DNA of 64,000 nucleotides, from contig NZ_BCQS01000008.1 of assembly GCF_001552195.1 (NCBI RefSeq), positions 1 through 64,000 of the forward strand. The letters are read 5' to 3'. The notes beneath the pieces are model-generated. The model saw only the letters and a program-made list of their open reading frames with translations, searched no databases and was not told where the DNA came from. Every line of letters begins with the position of its first letter. Positions within the stretch are counted from its first letter, which is position 1. The DNA comes from Actinomadura latina NBRC 106108. Lineage in GTDB: Bacteria > Actinomycetota > Actinomycetes > Streptosporangiales > Streptosporangiaceae. Of the stretch, positions 14,948 through 23,795 are shown piece after piece. The position numbers were made by a program, and so were the translations under genes.

Positions 14948-15820
14948 ATGTCCAGTGACCAGGGGCCGATAGTCCAGAGTGCGCTGCTGCGCTCGGAGCT
15001 CGTCCGGCTGCGCAAACAGAAGAAGCTGACGCAGGAGCAGGTCGCGCGGCAGCTCGAGTGGTCCTCGTCCAAGCTCATCAGGGTCGAGGGCGGAAAGAAC
15101 GCCATCACCCGGACCGACCTGCAGGCTCTGCTCGGCGTGTACGACGTCACCTCGGAGGGGCGCCTGGAGCGGCTGCAGGCATTGGCCCGAGGCGCGCGCG
15201 AACCCGCATGGTGGAACGCCTACCGCGGTGAACTCGACCCCAGCTTCCTCAACTACGTCGGGTACTCGGCGGGCGCGGCCTTCATCCGCCAGTTCCACGG
15301 GACGGTCGTCCCGGGGCTCATCCAGACGCCCGAGTACGCCGAGGTGCTGTCGACCGGCAAGGCGTCCGAAACAGCGCGGGTGCTCGCGGCGAAGCTGCGC
15401 ATCCAGCGGCAGCAGGAGCTCGCCAAGCGGGAGAACCCGCCGCGCCAGCACTACATCATCGACGAGGCGGTCATCCGCCGGCATGTCGGCATCAAGGTCG
15501 ACCCCGCGATCATGCCGGCCCAGCTCAATTACATCGCCGACTCCGCCGAGCGCGACGATCTGCTGACCGTGCGGGTCATCCCCTTCAGCGCGGGCGCGCA
15601 CCTGGGGCTGGAGGGGCCGTTCAGCATCCTGGAGTTCGACGGCGACCTCGACGACGTCCTCTACCTGGAGGGGCGCTCAGGCGCCAGCATGATGATCAGC
15701 GGCGAGGACGACACGGTCATCGAATACCGCGACACGTTCGAGCTCCTGCTGGAGCAGGCGCTGCCGGCCGATCAGTCCATCGCGCTGCTCCGGCAGGCCG
15801 CCGAAGACCTCATGGCCTGA
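14948..15820 (+). CDS. XRE-family regulator with DUF5753 domain
   Basis: A 290-residue regulator of the actinobacterial HTH-DUF5753 type (WhiJ-like). The HTH spans residues 14-70 (LRSELVRLRKQKKLTQEQVARQL, then WSSSKLIRVEGGKNAI). The DUF5753 domain follows, with its usual landmarks QFHGTVVPGLIQTPEYAEVL, IDEAVIRRHVG, LTVRVIPFSAGAHLGLEGPFSILEF and DDVLYLEG. Such proteins normally pair with a small DUF397 protein and control development or antibiotic genes; here the DUF397 gene follows 265 bp downstream in the same direction, with a gap large enough for its own promoter. Confidence 0.9.
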   Translation: MSSDQGPIVQSALLRSELVRLRKQKKLTQEQVARQLEWSSSKLIRVEGGKNAITRTDLQALLGVYDVTSEGRLERLQALARGAREPAWWNAYRGELDPSFLNYVGYSAGAAFIRQFHGTVVPGLIQTPEYAEVLSTGKASETARVLAAKLRIQRQQELAKRENPPRQHYIIDEAVIRRHVGIKVDPAIMPAQLNYIADSAERDDLLTVRVIPFSAGAHLGLEGPFSILEFDGDLDDVLYLEGRSGASMMISGEDDTVIEYRDTFELLLEQALPADQSIALLRQAAEDLMA

Positions 15821-16085
15821 CCAGGGCCTGACTCGCGCACCGCAACTCGACTCGACCGGAGGTGAAGGCCGCAGCGGACATCCGACAAGGCGAGTGGCCG
15901 TCATAACACGCAGCGTGATCTTGTGTTCCCTTGTAGGCGGGATAACTAGAACCGTTTACACTCGTGATCGGGAAATTATCCACAAGGTCGTGGTTTGTCG
16001 TGCCCTGTTCGGTGCTCGTCCGGCGGGTGTTCTCGGCCGATCGGTGGGCGAGACGGCACCGCCGGCAATGGACGGAGGTTGCTGG

Positions 16086-16298
16086 ATGGTCTATCGGTTC
16101 ACTCGCGGAGCCGCGCTGAACTGGCGGAAGAGCAGCGCGAGCGCCGGCGGCAGCGATTGCGTCGAGGTGGCGGCGCTCGGCTCGTCGGTACTGGTCCGCG
16201 ACTCGCGTGACCCCTCCGCCGGTGCCATTGCCCTCGGCCGCGCGCAGTGGAATGCGCTCGTGGACGCCGCCCGGGGCGGCGATCTGGATCTGGTCTGA
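16086..16298 (+). CDS. DUF397-family small protein
   Basis: A 70-residue protein showing the whole DUF397 signature: NWRKSSASAGGSDCVEVA, then VLVRDSRDPSAGAIALGRAQWNALVDAARGGD. I start at ATG 16086 because GGAGG lies about 8 bp upstream (GGACGGAGGTTGCTGG) and the family starts there. DUF397 proteins are the partners of HTH-DUF5753 regulators and probably modulate them, in some cases in an antitoxin-like way. The partner gene ends 265 bp upstream. Confidence 0.92.
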   Translation: MVYRFTRGAALNWRKSSASAGGSDCVEVAALGSSVLVRDSRDPSAGAIALGRAQWNALVDAARGGDLDLV

Positions 16299-16529
16299 GT
16301 CTCGTGACTCATTTCCCCGCCACCGCTGAGAAATTATCGACCATTGCCGCTCCCTGACGCCTTTACCGGCGATCTTTGACAGACCGACGACGCCGCCGGG
16401 TCTGAACCGGCCTCCCTCGCGTCCGGTGCCGCCGCAGCGGGTCCCCGGCGTTCCTCCCACCCCCGCCGGGCCGACGCTCCCCTGGACGCCGCATCACACG
16501 GGACCGGCCACTCGTAGCGGACGCCTTGG

Positions 16530-16593
16530 CTCCGCCGAGCCTTCGAGTCAGCTCGGAGCCGATGTTGCCGGTGGAGCCCGTGACCAGGATCAT
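16530..16593 (-). pseudogene. N-terminal stub of an NmrA-like NAD(P)-binding protein
   Basis: ATG 16593, preceded by AAAGGACGCCAG, starts the sequence ILVTGSTGNIGSELTRRL, the first strand and dinucleotide-binding loop of NmrA/SDR-type proteins. After about 20 residues the similarity ends in Ser/Arg-rich nonsense and no other frame continues it. It sits 11 bp after the SDR stop codon on the same strand, so it was once the second gene of that operon. Confidence 0.6.
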
Positions 16594-16604
16594 CTGGCGT
16601 CCTT

Positions 16605-17270
16605 TCACCAGGGGAGCGGCCGGCCGTCGCGGAAGAACCCACCGGTCGGGCCGTCGTCGGGGAGGGTCGCCGCCCACACGACGCTCGCCGCGCCGGCGGC
16701 GACGGGACGTCCGCCGGGGCCGCCCATGTCAGTCGCGACCCAGCCGGGGCAGACCGCGTTGACGAGGATGCCGTCCGCGCGGAGTTCGGCGGCGAACATG
16801 CGGGTCAGCGCGTTGAGGGCGACCTTGGACGCCGTGTAGGCGGGGGTGCCGCCGCCCATGTTGGTCAGCGAGGCGGCTTCGCTGGAGACGTTGACGATGC
16901 GGCCGTGCGGGCTGCGGCGCAGCAGCGGGAGCAGGGCCTGCGTCAGGCGCCACGGCCCGTACAGGTTGGTCTCGGCCGCCTCCCGGACGACGGACAGGTC
17001 GGCGGTCGACGCCCGCTGCCAGGTGTCGTAGGTGATCGCCGCGTTGTTGACCAGGACGTCGAGCTGGCCGATCCCGGACGCCGCGCGGTCGATGTCGACG
17101 GCCGAGGTGACGTCCAGGCGGAGGGGTGTGGCGCCCGCTTCGTTGGCCGCGCGTTCGGCGGCCTGCGGTGAGCGGGCCCCGAGCAGGACGTCGTGGCCGC
17201 GCGCGACGAGCTGCCTGCACACTTCGAGGCCGATGCCCCGGTTCGCCCCGGTGACCAGCGTGACCGTCAT
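16605..17270 (-). CDS. Short-chain dehydrogenase/reductase
   Basis: A 221-residue classical SDR. TGANRGIG (residues 7-14) is the cofactor loop, LDVT and NNAA (about 75) follow, and the catalytic Ser (NVSSEAAS) and YTASK motif (Tyr and Lys) are present. The C-terminus has CPGWVATDMGG. Substrate unknown. RBS GGGAGG lies just before ATG 17270. It is divergent from a LysR gene 75 bp away, the usual arrangement for local regulation. The second gene of its operon has decayed to a stub. Confidence 0.9.
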   Translation of the reverse strand: MTVTLVTGANRGIGLEVCRQLVARGHDVLLGARSPQAAERAANEAGATPLRLDVTSAVDIDRAASGIGQLDVLVNNAAITYDTWQRASTADLSVVREAAETNLYGPWRLTQALLPLLRRSPHGRIVNVSSEAASLTNMGGGTPAYTASKVALNALTRMFAAELRADGILVNAVCPGWVATDMGGPGGRPVAAGAASVVWAATLPDDGPTGGFFRDGRPLPW

Positions 17271-17345
17271 GGCCTCCCTCCCCTCTCGGAAGGATCATGT
17301 GGGGAACGGCCGCGCGTCCAATACCGGGCGTGATTACCATCGGCT

Positions 17346-18224
17346 ATGGACGCCCATCTGCGGGATTTGCGGTACTTCGTGGCGGTCGCCGAGGAGCTCT
17401 CCTTCACCCGGGCCGCCGAGCGGCTGTTCCTGTCTCAGCCGGCGCTGAGCAAGCAGATCAAGCAGCTCGAGGAGCAACTGCGGGTGCGCCTGTTCGACCG
17501 TGACCGGCGCACGGTCGCGCTCACGGCGGCAGGACGCGCGCTGCTCCCGGCGGCGCGCGACATGCTCCGTGCGTGGGACGAGGCGCAGCGCGCGGTGAGC
17601 GACGCGGCGGCGAACGACGCGTCCGTCCTGACCGTGGGCCTGTCCACCAGTGTCGGACGCGGGCTCCTCGCGGACATGCGGGAGCGTTTCGCGGAACGCC
17701 GCCCCACGTGGAGTATCCGCTTCCGCCAGGTCAACTGGGACGACCCCACGGCCGGCCTGGCGGACGGGGACGTCGACGTCGCGTTCGTGTGGCTGCCCAT
17801 CCCGCGCCAGGAAGCATTCAACATTCAGGTCGTCGCCGAGGAGCCGCGCTGGGTCGCGCTCAGGGACGACCATCTGCTGGCCGGACGAGAGAGCATCGCG
17901 TTCGAGGAACTCCTGGACGAACCGTTCCTCGCGCTGCCTGATGAGGCCGGGCCCTTGCGCGACTTCTGGCTCGCCGTGGATGACCGTGGCGGGAAGCCTG
18001 CCCGCGTGGGTGCGATCGTGTCGAACGCCGACGAGACGTTCGCCGCGCTTGAAGATGGCAGCGGTGTGGTGCTGATGGCGTCCGGCAACGCCGCCATCTA
18101 CCGGCGTCCAGGAATCACGGCCATACCGGTGACCGGCCTGAGCCCGTGCCGGCTGGCCGTGGCATGGCGGGCAGGCGACCATCGCAGCGTGATCCGAGAC
18201 CTCCTCCACACCGCGGGGACATGA
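17346..18224 (+). CDS. LysR-family regulator, divergent from the SDR gene
   Basis: A 292-residue LysR protein. HTH residues 1-60 read MDAHLRDLRYFVAVAEELSF and then AAERLFLSQPALSKQIKQLE; the effector domain starts near residue 92 (LTVGLSTSVGRGLLADM). The gene is transcribed away from the SDR gene with only 75 bp between the start codons, so it most likely controls that SDR and itself. Confidence 0.9.
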   Translation: MDAHLRDLRYFVAVAEELSFTRAAERLFLSQPALSKQIKQLEEQLRVRLFDRDRRTVALTAAGRALLPAARDMLRAWDEAQRAVSDAAANDASVLTVGLSTSVGRGLLADMRERFAERRPTWSIRFRQVNWDDPTAGLADGDVDVAFVWLPIPRQEAFNIQVVAEEPRWVALRDDHLLAGRESIAFEELLDEPFLALPDEAGPLRDFWLAVDDRGGKPARVGAIVSNADETFAALEDGSGVVLMASGNAAIYRRPGITAIPVTGLSPCRLAVAWRAGDHRSVIRDLLHTAGT

Positions 18225-18241
18225 CCTCTTACGGCATGGCG

Positions 18242-18853
18242 TTATTTGGAAGTCACCCAGACGAAGCCGTCCGGATCGGTGAAGGGCCCGGCATCGCTCC
18301 CGATCGCGAGCCGGTGCGATCCGGTGCCGTCGGGGGCGACGCCGGCGACCTTGGCGAGGGCGCGGCGCTTGATGAGCGCCAGCTTGACGGGACTCGACGC
18401 GGCGGCGAACTCGACGTATCTGCGGCCGTAGCTCTTCGTCACGGCGAGGCCGCGGTCGATGTAGAACCGCTTGCTCGCGGCCACGTCCTCGACTCCCAGC
18501 TGGAGCACGATGTCGTCGATCTGCCGGGTGGCCGGGCCGGTGTCCTTCTTCGACGAGCTCGCGACCGTCCAGATGGTCCCGTCCGGGGCCTGCACGGCGC
18601 CGCCGTAGCCCCAGAGCGACTTCGCGGCCGGCTTCAGCGCTGTGGCGCCGGCGTCGACGGCGGCGTCGATGAGGGCGTTGACGTTGGCCGGCTGGGACGC
18701 GGTGAGCGACATCGTGAACCCGCGGAAACCGGTCGTCGGCGCCTCCGACGCCTCCAGGCGCACCTGGGCGTCCATACCGAAGGCGGTGGTGTAGAAGCGG
18801 TCGGCGGCCGCGGGGTCGGCCACTTCAAGGGTGACGAATTCGACGGAAGCCAT
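18242..18853 (-). CDS. VOC (glyoxalase-like) protein with two modules
   Basis: A 203-residue protein of the vicinal-oxygen-chelate superfamily. Two repeats are visible: EFVTLEVADPAAADRFYTTAFGM at the N-terminus and IVLQLGVEDVAASKRFYIDRGLAV in the second half, each followed by the beta strands ending in DG. Members include glyoxalases, fosfomycin/bleomycin-resistance proteins and dioxygenases; the substrate cannot be assigned. I start at MASVEF (ATG 18853). It converges on the LysR gene. Confidence 0.82.
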   Translation of the reverse strand: MASVEFVTLEVADPAAADRFYTTAFGMDAQVRLEASEAPTTGFRGFTMSLTASQPANVNALIDAAVDAGATALKPAAKSLWGYGGAVQAPDGTIWTVASSSKKDTGPATRQIDDIVLQLGVEDVAASKRFYIDRGLAVTKSYGRRYVEFAAASSPVKLALIKRRALAKVAGVAPDGTGSHRLAIGSDAGPFTDPDGFVWVTSK

Positions 18854-18940
18854 GCCGGTCACGTTAGGCGGCCTCGGAGCCCGGCGCTTCTCGATTCCTG
18901 ATCGAACCGGTCACGTTCGCCCCATGCCCGGCGGTGGTGT

Positions 18941-19558
18941 TCAGCGGACGCCGCGCGGGCGGAACTGGATGCTGATGCGGGGGCCGGTCACTCGGGTGCT
19001 CTTCGGGATGGCGTGCTCCCATGTCCGCTGGCAGTTGCCGCCCATCACGATGAGGTCGCCATGGCCCAGTTCGTGGCGGATCGTCTCACCGCCGCCGCGC
19101 GGACGAAGCGCGAGAGTTCGCGGTGTGCCGACCGACAGGATCGCCACCATCGTGTCGTGGGTGGCGCCGCGTCCGGTGGTGTCGCCGTGCCATGCCACGC
19201 TGTCGCGGCCGTCCCGGTACAGGCAGAGGCCAGCCGTACGGAACGGCTCCCCGAGTTCGTCGCCGTAGTGGTCGTCGAGCGCCGCCTTGGCCTCGTCCAG
19301 GACGGGATCGGGGAGCGGCATGTGCTCGTCGTAGAACGCCAGCAGGCGCGGCACGTCCACGACCCGCTCGTACATGCGCCGCCGCTCGGCCCGCCAGGGG
19401 ACGGACGTGAGCAGACGCTCGAACAGCGCGTCGGCACCGGGAATCCAGCCGGGCAGGACGTCCACCCAGGCGCCGCGGGACAGCCGCGTCCGCCGCGCCG
19501 ACGTCAGCGGACGCGGGCCGTCCCCGTCCGTGCGGTCCAGCAGCGAGCCTTGGAACAT
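18941..19558 (-). CDS. alkB: AlkB-type 2-oxoglutarate/Fe(II) dioxygenase
   Basis: A 205-residue dioxygenase of the AlkB family, which oxidatively removes alkyl groups from DNA or RNA bases. The iron triad fits H and D of SVAWHGDTTGR and H of RTWEHAIPK. The 2-oxoglutarate-binding Arg pattern is RISIQFRPRG at the end. ILSVGTPRTLALRPRG and LGHGDLIVMGGNCQ are typical of the group. It is a single gene with no Ada regulator next to it. The exact substrate is inferred from the family only. Confidence 0.88.
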   Translation of the reverse strand: MFQGSLLDRTDGDGPRPLTSARRTRLSRGAWVDVLPGWIPGADALFERLLTSVPWRAERRRMYERVVDVPRLLAFYDEHMPLPDPVLDEAKAALDDHYGDELGEPFRTAGLCLYRDGRDSVAWHGDTTGRGATHDTMVAILSVGTPRTLALRPRGGGETIRHELGHGDLIVMGGNCQRTWEHAIPKSTRVTGPRISIQFRPRGVR

Positions 19559-19609
19559 GCCGCCACTGTACCCGGTCAGTCAAACATGTGTTCGATCACG
19601 GCGGTCCGG

Positions 19610-21547
19610 TCAGTGGCGGAAGACCAGGGCCAGGACGCGCAGGGACAGGACGGAGCAGATCACCAGCCCGCAGTAGCCGAAGAACTGGTAGAGGGTCACG
19701 TCCGGGGTTATGGCCGGGCCGCCTTTCAGGCCGAGCAGCATCACCGCCATGACCCCGGCCGTCGAGGCGAGGACGGTGAGGAGGGCCTGCTGGAGGAGGC
19801 CGGTGGCCGTCCGCCGGTCCCGCTCGTCCGCGAAGAGGCGAATGTTCACGCTCAGCCGGCCGGCCTCCGCGGCGGCGGTGATCCGGTCCAGGCGCCGGGG
19901 GAGGCGGCGCAGCACCGGCAGCAGTCCCATCAGCTCGTCGGCCGCGGCCTCCTGAAGCGACGCCGGCCGGAGACGTTCCCGCAGGTGGGCCTCGCCGAAC
20001 GCCTGCGCCCCGGGGACGATGCCGAAGCCGGGCGCCAGTTCGGTGAGCCCGCCCTCCAGCGTCGCCAGCGCCCGGAACACGGCCGCGATCTCCGCCGGAA
20101 CGGCCAGGTCGAACCGTGCGACCAGCCGGAACAGGCCGGTGAACATCGCCATGTCCGGGACGGAACCGGGGCCGAGATGCCGGGTCATGAAGGCGCCGAG
20201 GGCGCGGGTGAGGGCCTGCTCGTCCAGCTCGTCGGGCCGGGCGACGATCTCCAGGAAGGCGTCCGTCACCGCGACCGCGTCGCCCCGGTTCAACGCGTGC
20301 AGCATGTGCTGCAGGCAGCGGCGGAGTTCGGGGCCGAGCCGTCCGACCGAGCCGAAGTCGATCAGGCCGAGGCGGCCGTCGTCGAGCAGCAGGACGTTGC
20401 CGGGGTGCGGGTCCGCGTGGAACACGCCGTCGAGGACGATCTGGCGCAGCACCGTGTCGAGGAGGGTGTGCGCGAGTTCCGTCCGGTCCAGGCCGTGCGC
20501 GTCGATGCGGGGGCCGGCGTTGCGCAGGGACGTGCCCTTCAGGCGCTGCATCACGAGGACGCGGCCCGTGCACAGGTCGTCGTGCGGGCGCGGGACGACG
20601 ACGTCCGGGTCCTTCGCGGCGGCCCCGACCGACGCCATGTTGCGGGCTTCGACACGGAAGTCGAGTTCCTCGCGCAGTGCGGCCGCGAACCCGCCGGCGA
20701 GATCGACGACGCCGAACGCCTTCGCCCACGCCGCGCGGCTCTGCAGGGTGCGGGCGAGGCGCCCGACGATGTCGAGGTCGCGTTCGACGACGGCGCGGAT
20801 GCCCGGCCGCTGGACCTTGACCACGACCTCCTCGCCGGACTTGAGCGTGGCGGTGTGCACCTGCGCGACTGACGCCGCGGCGAGCGGCTCCCGGTCGATC
20901 GTCGCGAACACGCTTTCGGGTGGAGCGCCCAGTTCGTCCCGGATCACTCGCGCGATGTCGTGCCATGGGACGGGTGTGGCGCGGTCCTGGAGCCGCCCCA
21001 GTTCCTGGACGAACTCCGGCGGCAGGACGTCCCGCCGCGTCGACACCACCTGGCCGAGCTTGACGAACACGACCCCGCCCTGTTCGAGAGCATGCGCGAG
21101 GGACCGGGCCGTGCGGGACGTCGGCCGGGCGCGTCCGCGCAGGTAGGGGCCGAGGCCGTGGCGCAGGAAGATGAAGGTGATGCGCCAGTACCGGCGCGTC
21201 CGCGCGATCCGGGCGCGTGCGCCACCGACCCAGTACAGGGGCGACGGGACCGTCCCGGACGGGACGAACGCCTCCCACAACACCAGCACCGTCATCGACA
21301 CCAGAAGCGCGCATGCGACCCCGAGGCAGACGAACCACAGCAGAGGCGTCAGCTCCTGGCGTTCGCGGAGGTCGCCGACCAGCGCGGTGATGATCGGCGA
21401 CGCCACCGCCTGCCCCGCCGTGCCCGCCACGACCGTCCGGAAAAGGGAGAACCGCACGTTCAGGAGCCTCCGCGCCCCCGCCGCCATGATCCATGTGTTG
21501 ATCGCCGTGCCGACCACGAACGCGACGACCGCCGCCGATGTGCTCAT
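19610..21547 (-). CDS. ABC1/UbiB-family atypical kinase with membrane segments
   Basis: A 645-residue UbiB-like protein. Two membrane helices lie near residues 5-30 and 75-100, and two more at the C-terminus. The atypical kinase core contains the KxGQ motif (VFVKLGQVVSTRRDVLP), the Ala-rich nucleotide loop (AAASVAQVHTA), VVVKVQRPG with the ATP-contacting Lys, HADPHPGNVLL and LIDFGSVGRLG. UbiB relatives support isoprenoid-quinone or lipid metabolism through ATPase activity. I start at ATG 21547 (MSTSAAVVAF), just before the first helix. No quinone gene is adjacent. Confidence 0.88.
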   Translation of the reverse strand: MSTSAAVVAFVVGTAINTWIMAAGARRLLNVRFSLFRTVVAGTAGQAVASPIITALVGDLRERQELTPLLWFVCLGVACALLVSMTVLVLWEAFVPSGTVPSPLYWVGGARARIARTRRYWRITFIFLRHGLGPYLRGRARPTSRTARSLAHALEQGGVVFVKLGQVVSTRRDVLPPEFVQELGRLQDRATPVPWHDIARVIRDELGAPPESVFATIDREPLAAASVAQVHTATLKSGEEVVVKVQRPGIRAVVERDLDIVGRLARTLQSRAAWAKAFGVVDLAGGFAAALREELDFRVEARNMASVGAAAKDPDVVVPRPHDDLCTGRVLVMQRLKGTSLRNAGPRIDAHGLDRTELAHTLLDTVLRQIVLDGVFHADPHPGNVLLLDDGRLGLIDFGSVGRLGPELRRCLQHMLHALNRGDAVAVTDAFLEIVARPDELDEQALTRALGAFMTRHLGPGSVPDMAMFTGLFRLVARFDLAVPAEIAAVFRALATLEGGLTELAPGFGIVPGAQAFGEAHLRERLRPASLQEAAADELMGLLPVLRRLPRRLDRITAAAEAGRLSVNIRLFADERDRRTATGLLQQALLTVLASTAGVMAVMLLGLKGGPAITPDVTLYQFFGYCGLVICSVLSLRVLALVFRH

Positions 21548-21659
21548 TCCGCCCCCGCCCACTCGCTCGATGTCCGCAGGCGACGCTATGAGCGGACGCG
21601 CCCTGCCCACCTCCCGCCGGAGGGGGAGCGCTTGGCCCGAGCGGGGGAGCGGTGCGGCG

Positions 21660-22526
21660 TCAGAGATCGGTGAGGAGGTCCTTGAGGAAGGCGGTGGTGC
21701 GGGCGGGTCGGGCGGCGCGGATCGCGAGCAGGTCCATGATCTTCTGGTAGCGGGCGCCCTCGTCCCCCTCGGGGTAGCGGGCGCCGGTCAGCTGCTCCAG
21801 GTAGGTCACGTCGTCCAGGTCGTGCTCGGCGAACCGGACGATCGTGATCGGCCCGCCGAGGGCCAGGTGCCCGCCCGCGGAGAACGGCAGGACCTGCAGC
21901 CGCACGTTCGGCATGTCCTCCGACACGGTGATGAGGTGCTCGATCTGGGCGCGCATCGTGTCCGGCCCGCCGAACGGCCTGCGCAGCGCCGCCTCGTCGA
22001 TCACCGCCCACAGCCTCGTGGCGCCGACCGGCCGATGCAGGATCTCCTGCCTGGTCATCCGCACGGTGAGCCGCCGTTCGAGGCCCTCGTACGGGGCGTC
22101 ATGGTGTTCGAGCCCGATGACGGCCCGCGCGTAGTCGCGCGTCTGTAACAGGCCCGGGATGTACTGCACCTCGTAGGTTCGGATCGTCGTCGCCGACTGC
22201 TCCAGCCCGAGGTACTGCTCGAACCAGCTCGGCACGACGTCGCCGTAGCCCTGCCACCAGCCGGGCTTCTTCGCCTCCCGGACGAGTTCGAGGAAACTGG
22301 CGCGCTCGTCCTCGTCGTGGACGCCGTAGAGATCGAGCAAGTCGAGGACGTCGCGCACCTTGAAGCCGTGCCGTCCCAGTTCGAGCCGGCTCATCTTGGA
22401 CGCCGACGAGCGGATCGCGTCCCCCGCCTCGGCCCGTCCGATGCCCTTGCCCTCACGCATCCGCCGGAGCCGCGCCCCGATCTGCATGCGCAGCGCGGTC
22501 GGACCCGCCTGCCGATTGTCCAGCAC
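21660..22526 (-). CDS. XRE-family regulator with DUF5753 domain (unpaired)
   Basis: A 288-residue HTH-DUF5753 protein. The HTH is ARLRRMREGKGIGRAEAGDAI with SSASKMSRLELGRHG. DUF5753 landmarks are YEVQYIPGLLQTRDYARAVI, AVIDEAALRRPFGG, VRLQVLPFSAGGHLALGGP and DDVTYLEQLTGARY. I choose GTG 22526 because GGAGA lies 6 bp upstream and the family starts there; a longer frame upstream is not supported. No DUF397 partner gene follows on this strand, unlike the pair at 15-16 kb. Confidence 0.87.
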   Translation of the reverse strand: MLDNRQAGPTALRMQIGARLRRMREGKGIGRAEAGDAIRSSASKMSRLELGRHGFKVRDVLDLLDLYGVHDEDERASFLELVREAKKPGWWQGYGDVVPSWFEQYLGLEQSATTIRTYEVQYIPGLLQTRDYARAVIGLEHHDAPYEGLERRLTVRMTRQEILHRPVGATRLWAVIDEAALRRPFGGPDTMRAQIEHLITVSEDMPNVRLQVLPFSAGGHLALGGPITIVRFAEHDLDDVTYLEQLTGARYPEGDEGARYQKIMDLLAIRAARPARTTAFLKDLLTDL

Positions 22527-22741
22527 AAGATCTCCAGGCTCTCGTACGCCCCGACAACCCTCGGAGGGTCTCATAGGCGGCGGCGGACGCGCAGGAAACC
22601 TCCGGACAGAGATATGTAACTCCGCCGCCCCCGGCCACGAAGAATTGCGGCGATTCATGGACCGGCCGGACGCCCAGCCCACCACGAAATCACGCACGGC
22701 AGGTCGGCGAGCCGCGTGCGCGATGGTCCCCTGTGCGGGTC

Positions 22742-23779
22742 TTACCGCTGGGGGACGAGCAGGTCCAGGTCGGCTCTCGGGACGCGCGCCCGCTCGGCGA
22801 CCTCGTCCCGGTCGGTGCCGGCCTGGCCGACGATCTCGATCGCGCGGGTCAGCATCGTGGGCTGCTCCAGGGGTTTCGCCGGTCCCGGTTCGTGGCGCCG
22901 CCAGCCGCGCGAACCGATGGTGCTCATGGCGTTCCGGTACGCGGTCTCCTGCATGATCCCGAGGGTGCGGGCCCGGTAGAGGAGTGCCGCCATGCTGACG
23001 CCCCAGGTCGTTTTGAGCTGGGCGAGGCGCTCCCAGTCGGCGGTGGCGGGCAATTCGGAGGCGATGTCCTGCTCCGGCATGAGGAATTCGGCCGCGAAGC
23101 GATGCGCCTGGTCTTCGACGACCTTTTCGCCGGGTTCGGCATCGGCGTGCATGACCAGATGCCCCAATTCGTGGGCGGCGTCGAACCTATTGCGCCAGTA
23201 GTCGCCCTTGGCCGGGTTGAAGAAGACCATCGGCCTCGGGTGGACGCCGACACTGAACGCGTCGACCCGCTCGGCCGCCCGCGGCAGGACGAGGACGATG
23301 ACGCCATGCGTTTCGAGGAGCCGGACGACGTGCGCTACCGGGCCGGGCCGTTCTAGGAGGGCCTTCCTGGTCAGCCGGGCGGCCTCGACGGGGCCGGAGC
23401 CGGCGATCTCGTCCGGCGACACCGGGTACTCGGGCAGGTCGACCTCGGGAAAGTCGACGAGGCGTTCGAGGGCGGCGACGACGTCGGTGGCTATGCGCCC
23501 GTAGGCGAGGGCCTGGTCACGCTCGATCTGGCTGGTCGACCTGAGCGACCGGAAGTGAGCGCCGTCCATGGACACGGGACTGCGTCCGCCGTGGAAGAAC
23601 TCGACCGGGACGCCGAGCGCGATGGCGAGCCGCTTCAGCGCCATCGCGTCGGGCGTGTGGACGCCCGCCTCGTACCGTCCGATCGCCTTCGGCGTCGTCC
23701 CGACGGCGTCCGCGAGCTGGTTCTTGCGCAGGCCTCTGAGCCGCCGGGCCAGCGTCAGCCGCTCGCAGTCGAACAGCAC
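22742..23779 (-). CDS. HTH and ImmA/IrrE-type metalloprotease fusion
   Basis: A 345-residue protein with an XRE HTH at about 8-65 (LARRLRGLRKNQLADAVGTTP, KAIGRYEAGVHTPD). An ImmA/IrrE (COG2856) zinc-peptidase domain follows at about 150-280, with the zinc motif FDAAHELGHLVMH (HExxH) and a downstream Glu in HRFAAEFLMPE. Such proteins cleave or sense phage-type repressors or act as stress regulators and antitoxin-type factors. GTG start after AGGGTGGCG. It is the second gene of a two-gene unit, 16 bp after the uncharacterised 23796-24443 gene, which may be its partner or target. Confidence 0.87.
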   Translation of the reverse strand: MLFDCERLTLARRLRGLRKNQLADAVGTTPKAIGRYEAGVHTPDAMALKRLAIALGVPVEFFHGGRSPVSMDGAHFRSLRSTSQIERDQALAYGRIATDVVAALERLVDFPEVDLPEYPVSPDEIAGSGPVEAARLTRKALLERPGPVAHVVRLLETHGVIVLVLPRAAERVDAFSVGVHPRPMVFFNPAKGDYWRNRFDAAHELGHLVMHADAEPGEKVVEDQAHRFAAEFLMPEQDIASELPATADWERLAQLKTTWGVSMAALLYRARTLGIMQETAYRNAMSTIGSRGWRRHEPGPAKPLEQPTMLTRAIEIVGQAGTDRDEVAERARVPRADLDLLVPQR

Positions 23780-23795
23780 CCTGCGCCACCCTTTG

